Shown: piece by piece, positions 14,601-26,220 of the stretch
Layout: each line of letters begins with the position of its first letter
Position numbering within the stretch: the stretch's first letter is position 1
NCBI GenBank assembly: GCA_037013685.1
Contig: CM072919.1
Location: forward strand, 50,550,616-50,614,615
Direction: 5' to 3'
Origin: Acridotheres tristis
Taxonomy: Eukaryota > Chordata > Aves > Passeriformes > Sturnidae
DNA: 64,000 nt
Made by a program: the position numbers and the translations under genes
Notes under the pieces: generated by a model
Seen by the model: only the letters and a program-made list of their open reading frames with translations
What the model was told of the DNA's origin: nothing
Database searches by the model: none

Positions 14601-15239
14601 ACAAGATGATCAAGTTTGAATACTCACTTTTCCCTACATATAAATACGAGTAACATCTGTAGTAAGTTTTAACATTATTACTATGACCCATCCTAAGGCC
14701 ATTGTGTGATGTACACTAAAACCATTCCTGGACACTAAATAAAAAAGATATTAAGGATTCCTTTTGAATGCATCTTCTTCTATTCTAATAGCAGTACAAT
14801 CCTACTTTGTAGTATAAATGCTTCAGCTTCTTGAAACAGTGCTTATCTTGATACAAGTGGCTTCCAATGTGTGAAAAGTAGCATTGAGAGCAAAAGTATC
14901 GTGACTAAATTGTACAGATCATAGTGAAAAGTCTCAAATGATAAGGCAGAACAAAACTTTGGAAATATTTATTTGAATAAATTTTGATAGTAATTAATTT
15001 TCTGACATGAAGTCATTCAAAATCACATTTTACTTTCATAGTGTGTTATCAGAGATTGTTGGTTTGTTTTGGTTTGGTTTTTTTTTTGGAAAAACCTCTG
15101 GTTATCATTCTATTAGCTCCCTGTTCAGAGCTACACTGGGTATATCAGGCCCTGTCAGGCTCAGTTCAGAGGTAGAGTATCTCCAAATATCTCCATTCTG
15201 TACATACAACTCTACAATCTCTCTGCATAACTTTTTGTC
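2606..15239. other. Long AT-rich non-coding stretch
   Basis: I see no recognisable gene, RNA or recent transposon in this ~12.6 kb. Small features are a hairpin at 3764-3787, an A16 run near 7371, a short AAT array near 8849-8864, an A/AAC-rich patch at 12730-12780 and TTGAATC heptamer repeats near 14452-14480. Open frames here (for example 3784-4032 minus, 6802-7107 plus, 8475-8823 plus, 13539-13778 minus) are short, mutually overlapping on both strands and lack domain signatures. The minus-strand frame at 10392-10682 is discussed as a weak exon candidate. Very old repeats could be present below visual detection. Confidence 0.5.
3764..3787. repeat. Perfect 10-bp inverted repeat (hairpin)
   Basis: ATGATGACTC and GAGTCATCAT are separated by the four bases TGAG. 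The arms contain TGACTC, which overlaps an AP-1-like half. Function unknown. Confidence 0.85.
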
Positions 15240-15480
15240 GTGTTCAGCTATTCTGATGGTAATTTTTTTCTCTAATGTCTAACCAAAACATCCTGTGTTG
15301 CAACTTCTGCTCATCAGTTCTATCTATGTGCTGGAGAAGAGATTGATTCCATCCTCTCCACCATCTCAACTGCTATTTGTGGATAGAAATAAGATCTCCC
15401 CCAAAAATCTTCTCTTCCCTAGGCTGCACAAACCCTGCCTTCCCAGCCTTTTCTTGTATGCATGCTAACTGCTTTATCTG
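15240..15480 (-). mobile_element. CR1 LINE 3' region fragment (decayed)
   Basis: On the plus strand the order TTCTGATGGTAA..., CTAATGTCTAACCAAAACAT, CCTGTGTTGCAACTTCTGC, a run of text about 'GATTGATTCCATCCTCTCC', ATTTGTGGATAGAAATAAG, ATCTCCC, then CTTCTCTTCCCTAGGCTGCA matches the usual antisense reading of an avian CR1 3' region ('...ctaatgtctaacc...', '...cttctctccaggctgaacaa...'). The extreme 3' end is missing or unrecognisable, and the copy is old. Confidence 0.75.
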
Positions 15481-15939
15481 GTTTAGTATATTAAATTCAG
15501 TTTTGAATCTATTTAGCCACATCCACTTTATTCATGAATGATTGGAGCCACCAGTACACTGTAAATGGAGGACTGCCCTCAGAAGATGATAAACCAGCAG
15601 CTGCAGATGGGCCCAAGGCAAACAGGGCCACAACTCTGACTCACCTGAACAGGGCAGTAATGACAATGAGCTCCTTGGTAGTATCAGTCAAGGGATTAAC
15701 CAGGTCAAGGACTACTAAGAGACTTCAGCAAAAAGCAAGAGACAGAGACAGGGCTGGAAACACTTCTAAAGCATAGATTCATGGTCCCAAGAGGCAGAGA
15801 GGGAGAAGGAGTGCTATGCCTACAACATTAGCTTAGGAAGGAACTGAAGGAGCTTGCAGACCAGAGGCGTAATAGACAACATGTCCGAGAAATTTGACTT
15901 GTCTAGTCAGCTCAGAATCATCTGCATTACTTGTTCCTG
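15481..15939. other. Sequence between two CR1 pieces, unassigned
   Basis: Moderately GC-richer than its surroundings. It may be internal CR1 sequence too diverged to recognise or an unrelated segment. An 80-residue plus frame (15534-15776) has no recognisable domain and lies antisense to the flanking LINE pieces. Confidence 0.35.
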
Positions 15940-16170
15940 TCCCATGGCACTTCTCATAGATGTTAGGGTAGCTAAAGTCTCCTATGATACAAAGGCATAT
16001 GGTTTTGCATAGATTCCTTCAGATGTCTGACATGGTTGTTTTTCTTACTGATTTGGTGTCCTGTAGCAGACACCCATTAAAATGTCTGTCACATTCATTT
16101 GTGCTCTGATGGTCCTGATAAGCACTCGATGGACCCACTAACCATTCTCAGCATTAATTCTCTCTCTCCC
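15940..16170 (-). mobile_element. Probable CR1 internal fragment (old)
   Basis: The plus strand reads AGGGTAGCTAAAGTCTCCTA TGATACAAAGG..., then GGTGTCCTGTAGCAGACACC and ATTAAAATGTCTGTCAC. This resembles the antisense of the CR1 segment that usually reads 'gttaaagtcccctatgagaac... ctgtaatagacaccca...'. It is on the same strand as the fragment at 15240-15480, so both may derive from one insertion. Divergence is high and the ends are arbitrary. Confidence 0.5.
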
Positions 16171-19100
16171 TGTGCTACGTTTCTCTCTTCACCTTTTCTG
16201 CCTACACCCACTAGAAAGCCCTCTTTCATTCATCACCACACTCTAGCCATGTGAGTTACCTTTAGCACATTTCTTTACTCTGATGGAGATCATAGAAGTG
16301 CACAGGTGTGCACAGATTTCTAATCCCTCTTGTCTCTCAGTTCATACACATTTGCATATATGCTCTTAGGTAGTTCCTCTTCACTGAAAAAAACTAAATC
16401 ATCTGTGCCTGTGTGTGTGATGTGCCTTTAAGTCACCCTCAGAGCTCTGCAGAATTCTACCATGAGAAAGGTAACCCAAGAGTACTGCTGGTGTCCATGC
16501 AGATGACCAGAAAGGGCTAACCCTATGAGGGTTTGCTGAGCACCAATATTTTCTCCATACCATCTCAGATATAAGTCTCACAGGACCAAAAACCTCCCAA
16601 GACAACAATGAGATCCCCACATCCCACAGAGATCTAGCGTCCCTTGTACTTCTACAGTGTTGTTGATGCTTCCATTTCTCATCATGCTTTGATCATTAGT
16701 CCCTGTCAAACCACTGTAAAGTCCTTCTAATTGTTTTAGCAGGCATGAAGTCATCTAAGTATAAAGTCATGCACTCCTTATTTCACTTTTAAATTGTCAG
16801 CAGCAAATAAAAATAAAATATAAAAGCATATTCTGTCTAAGTAAAAGTGAAGTATCAGACTAGGAAATATCTTCTTTTCAGCTTGAATATAACTTAATTT
16901 AGAGAACTTTAGGTGAAGTCTGATGTCAGGTGTTAGTGAACTTCTGAGTAATACTAAACTTGATGCCTCTTGTTAGGCTTGTATTACTGTTCTGTGTTTC
17001 AAATCAATTGTTTTCCAGAATTTAACCTTGGGATAGATTTTTGGTTTTCCCATTATGTGTCTCTGCCTCAGGCTGTATATGTATAGAAAGCCTTTGCTTT
17101 CTGGATTTTTCCTGGTGTCTGGATGTTTTGACAGTAGAGAGATGCAGATATTTTTAACACAGGTTTGAGCAAAACATATTGCTTTGTTTTTTAAGAAAAT
17201 AATAATAATAGTAATACATTCTTGGGAAGTCCCTGCTAGAGTTTAAGTCTAGCAACCCTGAAAACAGGATTATTATGTCATGGTTAAAAACTTAAATTTA
17301 TATGAATTGCGCAAAATTCTTGGTTGATATCTTTTGGTGTTCTACATCATGTATAATGTAGATTCATGATCTCATTCAAAAAAAAGGCAGCCTAACAATA
17401 ATTTGATATACAAGCTATGAGGAAGAAATTGCAGGAATTTCCTTTTTAGAGTCCCATCAAGCAGAAATGATAGAAAAGAAAAATACATCCTTATCTTGTT
17501 AGATAAATATCACAACATGATTGTTGCAGCTGAAAGACACATAAATAGAAATTTGACTGGAAGGATTAGGGGAGCAATTATGTCTGTTCTCATAGGAAAT
17601 TTCAGCTAGAACTCTGGGCAGAGCTATAGTCTTGGAGAAAGAGCTGTTAGGAGATTAATTTAAAAGATGCAAGAAAACTGTTTAGTAACAGACAGAGACT
17701 CAAAAAATGTAACTATTAGCTTTGAGGGATGCTGTAGAAATTATGTGTTTAGTGGAAATTTAAAAGTTGCTAGTGTGCAAATATATTAAATGAGTTTTCC
17801 ACAAAGAATGTATAAGCTGGAAAATGTGTTGGTTTCTTATCATCAATGGTTTAAGAATAGCATTCTCTAGAAATAATAATCTAATGGATTGTAAAACAGT
17901 GCAATTTTTTATGAGAGGTTTTATATAACTCAGCTGACTGTAATAACAGGACACTGTTATTCAGTGACCTGAGATGTTCCTTTCAATCATATACAGTACA
18001 TGTATGGAATAGGAAAATAGGAGTTTTATTCAGGTAGAAAACAAGGAAAGAATAGCAGCCTGGGTAAGAGTGAAGGTGATATTATGAAAAAAGTTGAAAA
18101 CTGAAAATATGCCTGTTTTCTCTTTAGAAATGCAGGAGAGAGGAACACAAGAAGTAGATAAAACCAAGAGAAGCAAAAAAAAAAAGAAAAAGAAAAAGAG
18201 ATGGCTAGTCAGATTGAAAATTTAAGAATATTCTGAATGATACATTTATATTTTCAGTTTTTCAGTTAAAAGTACATATTTTTCTATCGTGTTCATTGTT
18301 ACTGAAAATAAAATTCAAATAAAACTCAAAACTCATTTTAATTAATTACCTTAATATATGTGCATTATAATAAGCTTTTTGATCAATAGTCTTTCTTCCA
18401 TCCTTTTCTTCCTTCCTTCTTGACTTCCTGAGCCTCCTTTAATTTCTTCTTCCTCTTCTTTTCTTTCTCTTTTTTCCAGGATGTGATCAAATAGGTCTTG
18501 CACTTCTGCAACATAAAATAGCACAGGGCTGAGGTCCTTTGCTTATATAAATTTCTATCACTTCTGTAACAAATAAAATAGCTCACATGAGCTGGTCAGC
18601 CATGGCCACAGTTTTTCCTAATGCTTTAATTTTTTGGTAAAGGGAAATATATTTTTAATCAGTATCTCCAAAACCAAGGTACAATATTGTTCAAAATAAT
18701 ACAATATCATGATTAGATATATTTGTAACTCTGCTACACAGAGACACTTATGTCCAATATGTACAAAAAAAATTTCCTTAATTTTTTTTGTTGATAAGAG
18801 ATATTCTCTATAATTAGGAGGTGTTAGAGAAAGGTTCTCTATTGTCCCAAAGGCATATTTCAGAGAGGCAGGCAGTCTTTTCCCATGATAAGCTGTAGGT
18901 GTAGCATTTGCTATTCAGCCAATAATTGGCATTGTCAGATTTCTGGTATTCCATTACCCACTGCTTTTTTGTGTTCAAAACAACCCCGTGTCTGTAAAAA
19001 GAAGTAGTTATAGTTGCAGTAATAAAGTAGCAGGCCAATACTTGTATGAAAATTAATACGGGCACTTTCTAATAATTTTACATGTCTTTATTACTTTTCA

Positions 19101-20698
19101 AACTAAATTAAAGTCCTAATATTTAATTCTTTACAAGACTAATCCATTAATGGTTAAATTACAGAAGGATCTGCAAATCATTTGATTGGCTGAGAATTCC
19201 CGTTTTCAGTGCAACAGAAACAGGCATTCTGCTTTCTATAAGGATTTCTTTAATCTAGACCTGAATAAAGACTAGATTATAAAATTAGCAATTGCTTTTG
19301 AACAGTAATCCTAGACGACTTTTAGTCTCTTGGCTTTTCAACAACAAAAAATTGCTGGGTCTTAATTTTTAATTTGTGGAAATTGCATCACACCTAGCTG
19401 CATAGTTATCACAGTTATTCAGTCCTAAAACAAACCCTAAGAAACAGTGATCATTTGACAAATATATATGAATTTCCTATCTGAAATACTAATCTTCAGG
19501 CTTAGCAAAGATGACTGAAATAATGTTGTGGTTTATGTTTTGGTTTGGTTTGAGTTTTTTGTTGACATAGTGAGAACCTCAGATTTACAGAATGAAGCAT
19601 TGGATCGAAAGCAAAAATTATTGCAATTACAGAATTTAAGGAAATTTTTAAAAAATAGATATTAAAATTGGCCCAATTACATTATCTAAAGTAATAATTT
19701 CAAATATTTTGAGCCCACTGAGGTTAATAGCTAAAAGTCAACCCTTTTGTCTTATTTGCTTCAGCATACTTCTAAAAAAAAATGGTTTGAGAAAAGTTTT
19801 ATTCTTCTCAGAAGTATCTGTCTTTTCTACTTTTAAAATTAAATGTTGCCTCAGATCTTATCAATGTTGGTATAGGAACTAATTAATTCTCATTCTACTT
19901 ACCTGTTAGTTTGATTCCAATTATTGGGGTTTTTTTGGTTTCTTTTTAATACGGATTAAAAGAAAAAGTTACTCAACATTGTTCCATTTCCCAGAATTTT
20001 CTTTCTGCATGGTTTTCCTTCAAAGCACTACTAAGATAACAAGCCTGAAGATTATGTTAGTAAAAGGATGCTAAGTGGTCTGGGAAAGTATGGTACTTGC
20101 TATCATAGCTCTTCCCTTTGCAGTCAGTGAGTGAATTGTGATAAATCATGTAAACAATTCTACTCTTTGGAATACTTTCTTTAAATGATGATTTCTTCAT
20201 TATTAAATCCTTATTTTTATTTGTGATTTCTGTATTTAATATAAAGGAAGGTGCTGTCAAAGGAATAGCAGCCACTTTACTGATGTGCATATAATTGGGA
20301 ACAGTCTGCTTTGATGGATAACAATAAATATTGAACCAAGCTTTCACACATTTGTTTCCTGTTAGGCTACTGCATTAACCTTAGTTTTCAGACGGTATTT
20401 CTTTATCTGCTTGATGCAGTACTTTGCTTCCATTTGTTGCTTGGTGTTTACTCAGAGTCTTCAGAGGATGAGAAGGGATTTTGCATTTCAGGGAAGCTTA
20501 ACCTTGATATATTTACACCATTATTAAAGCCAGGTGGCCTACACAGAGGTCAACAACTTCTCAGAGGGAACATGATACCTAGTATTTTGCTTTGCCAGAT
20601 CCAAGTTAAGAACTTTGCTTTCTCAGAAGTGGCTCAGGAGGAGCCAGGAAAGGATTTTGTTTCTTTGCAAAAAGGGGAATTTTGCTTTGTTGTATCAG
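16171..20698. other. AT-rich non-coding sequence
   Basis: Nothing recognised beyond low-complexity patches: an A/G run near 18175-18200 and the pyrimidine tract at 18388-18479. A 73-residue minus frame at 16399-16620 and a 96-residue minus frame at 20057-20347 carry no known signature. Confidence 0.45.
18388..18479 (+). repeat. Long polypyrimidine tract ending in CAG
   Basis: About 90 bases are strongly enriched in T and C (clusters of CTTCC, TTCTTCC and TTTCTC), ending TTTTTTCCAGG. This would make a good vertebrate 3' splice site context, but the downstream sequence has stops in the frames I examined and no visible donor, so it is recorded as low-complexity sequence. The minus strand gives a lysine/glutamate-rich chance frame. 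Confidence 0.6.
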
Positions 20699-21126
20699 TT
20701 TCACAGAATCACTAGGTTGGAAGAGACGTTCAAAATCATCAAATCAAACCCATGCCTTGACACCTCAACTAAACCATGGCACCCAGTGCCACATCCAATC
20801 TTTTTTTAAACACATCCAGGGATGGTGACTCCATCACCTCCCCAGGCAGACAATTATAGTACTTTATCACTCTTTCCATAAAAAAAACCTTTTCCTAATA
20901 TCCGGCCAGGATTTCCCTTGGCACAGTTTGAGACTGTGTCCTCTGGTTCTGTCAGTTGCTACTGGAGAAAGAGACCAACCCCACCTGACCACAACCACCT
21001 TTCAGGGAGTTGTAGAGAGTGACAAGGTCACTTCTGAGTCTCCTTTTCTCCAGACTAAACAACCCCAGCTCCCTCAGCCATTCCTCACAGGGCTTGTATT
21101 CCAAACCCCTCACCAGCCTGGTTGTT
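20699..21126 (-). mobile_element. CR1 LINE 3'-end fragment, fairly well preserved
   Basis: The plus strand begins TCACAGAATCACTAGGTTGG and continues with the standard antisense CR1 3' order: CCATGGCACCCAGTGCCACA, CATCCAGGGATGGTGACTCC, CACCTCCCCAGGCAGAC, TTTCCATAAAAAAAACCTTT TCCTAAT, GGCACAGTTTGAGACTGTGT, AGAAAGAGACCAACCCC, TTGTAGAGAGTGACAAGGTC, CTCCAGACTAAACAACCCC, CTCACCAGCCTGGTTG. The match then stops abruptly near 21126, giving a 5'-truncated copy of ~430 bp. The plus-strand frames at 20615-20809 and 20928-21179 are antisense to it and not genes. Confidence 0.93.
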
Positions 21127-21658
21127 TAGCCATGTCTTTCCTTTGTATAAGGTTCAATCCCTCTGACTCCAATCTCTAATTTAAACAGTGGTACTTTGCT
21201 ATAGATTAGATACGTTTTTAAAGTCTATTCCTCATAGGATAAAAGTTTAAATATTATAAAGGCAAGTGTTTCTAATACTGCAGTTTGCGACCAGGTTTTC
21301 TCACTGAATTTGAAAAATAATCACAGAAAATGTCATGCATATAAATGTGCTATTTCTTGTAGTATTTTTATTGTACACACAGCACAAAATTTTACTTCAT
21401 TGATATGCTAGGGAGACATTCAGTGAAAACACAGCTCTTATCTTCGAGTTCCATAGGAAGGGCTGGTTACATTGCATTTTCTGACCAGCTGTACTGAAGA
21501 GTAATATCTTCATTTGGGGGTGGATGAAGTAATTAAGTAATCAGTTCAAAAGTGCTGTTTTCTAGATTTGAGAAAGAAGATATTTTCCCTGAATGTTAAT
21601 GTGGTTTACAGGCTCTGGGCTAGACTATAAACTCTGTTTTTCAGTTGCAAATCTCAAC

Positions 21659-21764
21659 CTAAAAGAAAAAAACCAAAAAACCCAAAAAAACCAACCAACT
21701 AACCACAAAAAAACCAACAAAAAAACCCAAACAAACAAACAAACAGAAAAACCCAAACAGAATG
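21659..21764. repeat. A/C-rich low-complexity tract
   Basis: About 105 bases on the plus strand are almost exclusively A and C (AAACCC, ACCAACC and CAAACAAACAAACAAACAG units). Overlapping frames on both strands here are compositional artefacts. Confidence 0.9.
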
Positions 21765-23066
21765 CAGAATCTGAAAATGCAATAGAATATTTCCAAGACA
21801 ATATCTTCACATTTTATCCCAGTTGCTGCAACCATTTCTCAGTAGGAAAGCCTTAACAAGGGTTTTTAATGCTGAGATCAGAAAAAAACCAAGTCCCAGA
21901 TATACAAGTAATAAACAATAAACCTTTAGAGAAAATCAGTATAAGCACTCAGTATCATATAGAGCTCAGTAAATGCTAGCTTAAAAGAGTGTTATTTGTC
22001 AGTAATAATACAATTCTAGTCGCGGTCTTTCTAAAAACTTCCGTCTGCTCCTACTTAATATACTTAAGGTAAATGATATATTTAAAAACCTTCAGAATGG
22101 CTATGTTTTTGTAATATTTCAGGTTTTAAACAAAATTAATTGTATTAGTACCAGATGTATTCTATTTCACCTTTACACATTTCTTTAACAGAAGATTTAA
22201 GGTTTTGTAGGCTGTAGGATTAATATCTTTTAACTGGCAATAGCATAATGCTCAAAACATAGAAGTTACATAGCCGTGACTGAAGTTTTCAAACAATTGG
22301 AAGACTGACTAATTTCCAAATTAAGACCAGGATATCAAGGGCTATCTTGTGTCACATAAATAATTGTGTGGGATTATTAATGTCAGACTCTCTTACCTCA
22401 TCTCAATGTTCAAGTTTAAATAGCTCCAGATGAACTTTGAGCAAAACAGATGAATGCTTGAATCTGACTAAATAACTCATCTATACTCATGATTTAGGAT
22501 ACTAAATCTAAGAGCCCAGAAATTAAAAGCCAGTTACATCATCTGTTCTTCTAGCACAATCTGGTCACATTTTTGATTTACAGCTAATTGTTCTGCACAG
22601 TTGTGTTTTGATTTTTTTTTTCACAGCACTTAGAAAACCTGAAAGAACTATCTCTTTTACCCTTCAGTATATTCCATTCTACATGGAATGCAAGTTTCAT
22701 TTTGTCTTTTAAAATGGAAATGCAGTCCAGAAAAAGAAGAGTCAAATTGTTACCAATAAACATGGCTCTGCCTCTGGAAGCTTCTAAGTTTCTGGGTTTC
22801 AAAAAAAAAATGCAATATATTCCAAAGAAATATAAGCCTAAAGTAAAGCTGCTATAGGCTCATTTAATATGCATTCTTATAATATTTGCATATTGAGTCA
22901 TTTGTGTGAATGTTTCCTCACTGTGAGTATTTCCTAAAGGCTGAGTAATATCCCAAATATTCAACAAATTATGTTTCGTCTTCTGAAGCTGTATAGGAAA
23001 AATGTTGCCAGCCAAATTGTGAAAATCGCTTGACTCACTCCGGATTCATGTAAATTTTCTGTTTCC

Positions 23067-23085
23067 TTTTTTTTTTTTTTTTTTT
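23067..23085. repeat. T19 homopolymer
   Basis: Nineteen consecutive T on the plus strand, followed by AAATATATG. It could be the A-tail of a minus-strand retroposed sequence, but I see no parent sequence beside it. Confidence 0.85.
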
Positions 23086-23974
23086 AAATATATGACTGAC
23101 TTTCTTTGACATGATGATAATAGATTTTTATAGAAAAACAGAAATTGCAGACAACAGCAGGGATGTGTTGATGATAGCTGCTTAGTATAAGGGACAGGGG
23201 ATCACAGAGCAACTGCTGATAAATGTCCCAGACAGTATATACATAACTGTCTGAAAATCTGAGGTTTTTTTTACAAATACATTTATATCAATTCATAATG
23301 AGTATTTCAACTTCTTTCTTCAAAAGTAATTTACCACTTGAATGTTTTCCCCTTTACAGTTATATAGCTTTTTCAGCATTTAATTCAACTCCTAGTTTTC
23401 TTCAATTATCTTCTGAGAATCTTATGGATCTGTTGATTGGATGAAATTTTATTATTAAAAAAAATCCCCGTGGGAAGGAACTGACTGTGTTCATTGTAAG
23501 GTTTTTGTTGTCTTGACTGGATGAATCATTGCAGTGACTAAGAGTTCATTTTTGTCTTCTGACTTTCCAGGCAGCCTTTTTTTCTGTCTTCTCTTACAGG
23601 TCTGAAGATTCAAAGAGACTGTTTATTAATACCTTTGGTGCCTATATTGTTCTAGAATTGAAACATATTCACTTAATTTATCAATAATTTTGGTTTTTTT
23701 TCTATTATCATATATTTTCAAAGTCGCAGAAGGCCAAATAGAATGCATTTCTTAACATAGCACTGGAATGCAGAGATTAATATAGTACTATGTAAGAATG
23801 TCCTTCCATGAATCAAGGAAAAAATAGAGGTGATTTCTAGAACCAATTATTTGTCCCTGAAACCAAGTATCTTTCAAATCACATCAGAATTTTGTCAAAT
23901 TTTGTTTTGAAAGCTTTGAAAAGTAAGCATCATAGAGCTTCCTAACAGTGAATTTTACTGTAACCTACACTGTT

Positions 23975-25260
23975 TAATGCTTCAGCTACCAGTGAGCCCT
24001 CAAAAGCAGCATTTTGTGCAGAAGTGGAGGCTGATAGTCTACTGAGAGCTTGTTTCAGTAATGGTGGGCACACTGTGGAGTGTTCACAGGCAGCTGGGAG
24101 GCCCATAGCCAGCATGAGCTCCCATGGGAGGATGGAGTTCTGCAGGTCAGGGGCTGCAGTGGCAGAGGCTACTGCAGAGGCAGCCTGCACTAGCAGCAAG
24201 CGTGCATGGTAGGGGGCTTGCAACAGGAGTAATGAAGCTATGGGAGGAAGCCAGCTGACCACATGTCTTTCCAGGCACTGCTCTTCAAAAGCTGACACTG
24301 CTCTTCCAAGTTGCACTCAGGAAGCAGAGACGGTACCTATGCTTGTTAGACTGGGAAATGGAGACAACCGGGTTGGTAAAGACTGTGATCTTGTGAGCAA
24401 TCTGTGATTGTTCCTTCTCCACATGCATCTATGACCTGCAGAGCAGACCAGGAGACCCAGCACAGGCAAAGAAAGGGAGGACTTTCCCACAAAGACTTTG
24501 ATCTGCCTGTGCCTCAGACCCACAGTGGCCCTGGCAGGATGAGGGAAAAAATGGTGGTGGGAGACTCCCTGCTGCAGGGGTGCAGGCTGCTAAGCTGAGT
24601 CAGCCTGTTAGAAGGGGACATTTGCCACATGCTGAGGGGTTTGGTTCTGGTCATGGATAGGCTGACAAAGCTTGTTCAGCTTGACGCGTGGTTCGACTAT
24701 TATTCTACAATTCTTTTCCATAAGGGCACTAAAAATATGTCTGGGAGATTTAGGACTTCATAAGCAGTGACCACACATCTTCAGGGAAAGAGGAGAAGAG
24801 CTTGGTGCATGGTGACTTCTGCCTGGTCTTGCTGGTGAATGGGAAAGGCTTGCAGCAAAATGAATGAATTTTGGAAGTCAAAAGGTGGTTGCACATTTGG
24901 TTTTGGCAATAGAGTTTTACTTTTTACAACCATGGGAACTTTGTGAGGACTGCTGGGAAGAGAAGGGATCCATCTGACCAAATAGTGTTACCAAGTTGGG
25001 CAACCTAAACAGTAGCAATCTATTAACAAGAAGGAAGGGAAAGTGTGGTCAATGATCAAATGAAGAAGCAATGTGGCAAGTTGGCAAACAAAATAAGAGG
25101 GATGATGTAAACACTAAGGACTCCAACAGCTGGACTACTGCCATGGACAGAGGCAGACTCTTTGTGAAGTACAGATTCAGAAAGTGAAAAGGGAGGGCTG
25201 CCTTTGATGTAGGAGAGCAGGATTTATGGCATTCTCTGTTTGGATGATGGGCCAACAAAA
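23975..25260 (+). mobile_element. CR1 LINE 5' portion (5' region / ORF1-like part)
   Basis: This block is clearly GC-richer than its flanks and reads in the CR1 sense direction. Diagnostic parts are GCAGGTCAGGGGCTGCAGTG with GCAGAGGCAGCCTGCACT at 24140-24195, GGTGGTGGGAGACTCCCTGC at about 24552, a GGACATTTGCC/CATGCTGAGG segment, a TTCCATAAGGGCACT segment at about 24716, and GGATCCATCTGACCA at about 24967. These resemble the region upstream of the CR1 endonuclease/RT frame. The far 5' part (23975-24310) is assigned by composition and contiguity only. The 124-residue minus frame at 23942-24316 is antisense to it. No long sense ORF remains, so the copy is dead. CR1 insertions are usually truncated from the 5' end, so retention of this part is notable. 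Confidence 0.65.
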
Positions 25261-25269
25261 TTAGTGTGC

Positions 25270-25625
25270 AGACCAAAAGTGGGAAGTATTGTGATAGGTG
25301 CCTGCTACATACTATATTAATGAAGAACAAGCATATTATACCTTCTTCTGACAACTTCACGTTCATAGGCCCTTGTCTTCCTGGGAGAATTGACTCAGCC
25401 CAGTGTACAATGGAAAGACAACAAAACAGGGTACAAGTAATTCAGGAGCTTTCTGAAGTGCACTGCCAATATCTTCTTGACACAGACAATTAAGGAATCA
25501 GGAACAGGAGATGAACTACTGGACCTACAACAGAACTGGAAGAAAGCAAATTCTTCCTGTCTCCAAGACAGCAATCAAAAGTATTTGGGAAACTACAGGC
25601 CGGTAAGCCTCACCTTGGTCCAAGA
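25270..25625 (+). mobile_element. CR1 LINE endonuclease/RT-region remnant
   Basis: This continues the plus-strand CR1. GATAGGTGCCTGCTACATAC and a segment reading CATAGGCCCTTGTCTTCCTG, TGGAAAGACAACAAAACAGG, TCAGGAGCTTTCTGAAGTGC and CTTCTTGACACAGACAATTA resemble the CR1 endonuclease-domain region. At 25591-25614 the frame gives NYRPVSLT, the conserved motif at the start of non-LTR reverse transcriptases. Endonuclease-like and RT-like parts lie only about 60 bp apart, so the intervening ORF2 sequence has been lost. The frame contains stops, so this is a non-functional copy. The match fades near 25625, just before AT-rich palindromic sequence. Confidence 0.7.
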
Positions 25626-25668
25626 GAGTTCATCTTGTTCACACGGACAATTGCTGCACGGTTTAACA

Positions 25669-25721
25669 TTTAACATGTTAAATATATAGATATTAAATAT
25701 GTTCATATGTTATAACATATG
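25669..25721. repeat. Two AT-rich perfect palindromes
   Basis: TTTAACATGTTAAA (25669-25682) and CATATGTTATAACATATG (25704-25721) are each perfectly self-complementary, and the surroundings repeat AACATRTTAAATAT-like words. This lies at the 3' limit of recognisable CR1 sequence. Confidence 0.85.
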
Positions 25722-26193
25722 TTAAATATATATATATAACATCTTTAAGTCAGTGGTTTGAATATCAGTGAAAAACTAAAAATGCTCTTGAATGAGTTTA
25801 ACATATTTCCAAAAACTAAAAAGCTTCATCTTGATAGCACTTAAGAAATGATGGATTGATGTTAAGCTATTAGTTGTTCTTTGGACTCTTTTTTCTTTAA
25901 TGTTATCCCTAGTATTTAAGTTTTCTTGACTAGTAATTTTACTAAATATCAAACAACAGAAGATTTTAACAACTCTCAGGAAATCAGGAAAAAAACAGAG
26001 CTCCTTTATTAGTCCACTGTGTTCACATAATTGGATCACTTGCCCTCTGCCACCACTGAGTGAAACATTTGTATTGACTCACAGGTCAAGTATCTATTAA
26101 AATAGTGATAAATCAATCACCATCCTCGCCTCATGCACAAAAGTATAGGAGCTCTGAAGTAATGACTGCTCTTCAATGACAGCTTAGTGGGCT

Positions 26194-26220
26194 TTTCTGT
26201 CTCACATAATGAGACAGAAA
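26194..26220. repeat. Perfect 11-bp inverted repeat, 5-nt loop
   Basis: TTTCTGTCTCA and TGAGACAGAAA are separated by CATAA. The stem is too short for a typical microRNA precursor. It may be fortuitous. Confidence 0.85.

Larger units (their letters stand above)
21127..23974. other. AT-rich non-coding sequence
   Basis: It contains the A/C-rich tract at 21659-21764 and a T19 run at 23067-23085. No gene or transposon recognised. Confidence 0.45.

Noticed and set aside
23942..24316. 124-residue alanine/leucine-rich minus-strand frame
   Set aside because: Lies antisense to the GC-rich CR1 5' block, and its composition follows from that.
26194..26220. Possible microRNA precursor
   Set aside because: The stem is only 11 bp with a 5-nt loop, and flanking sequence does not extend the pairing to the ~22 bp or more needed.
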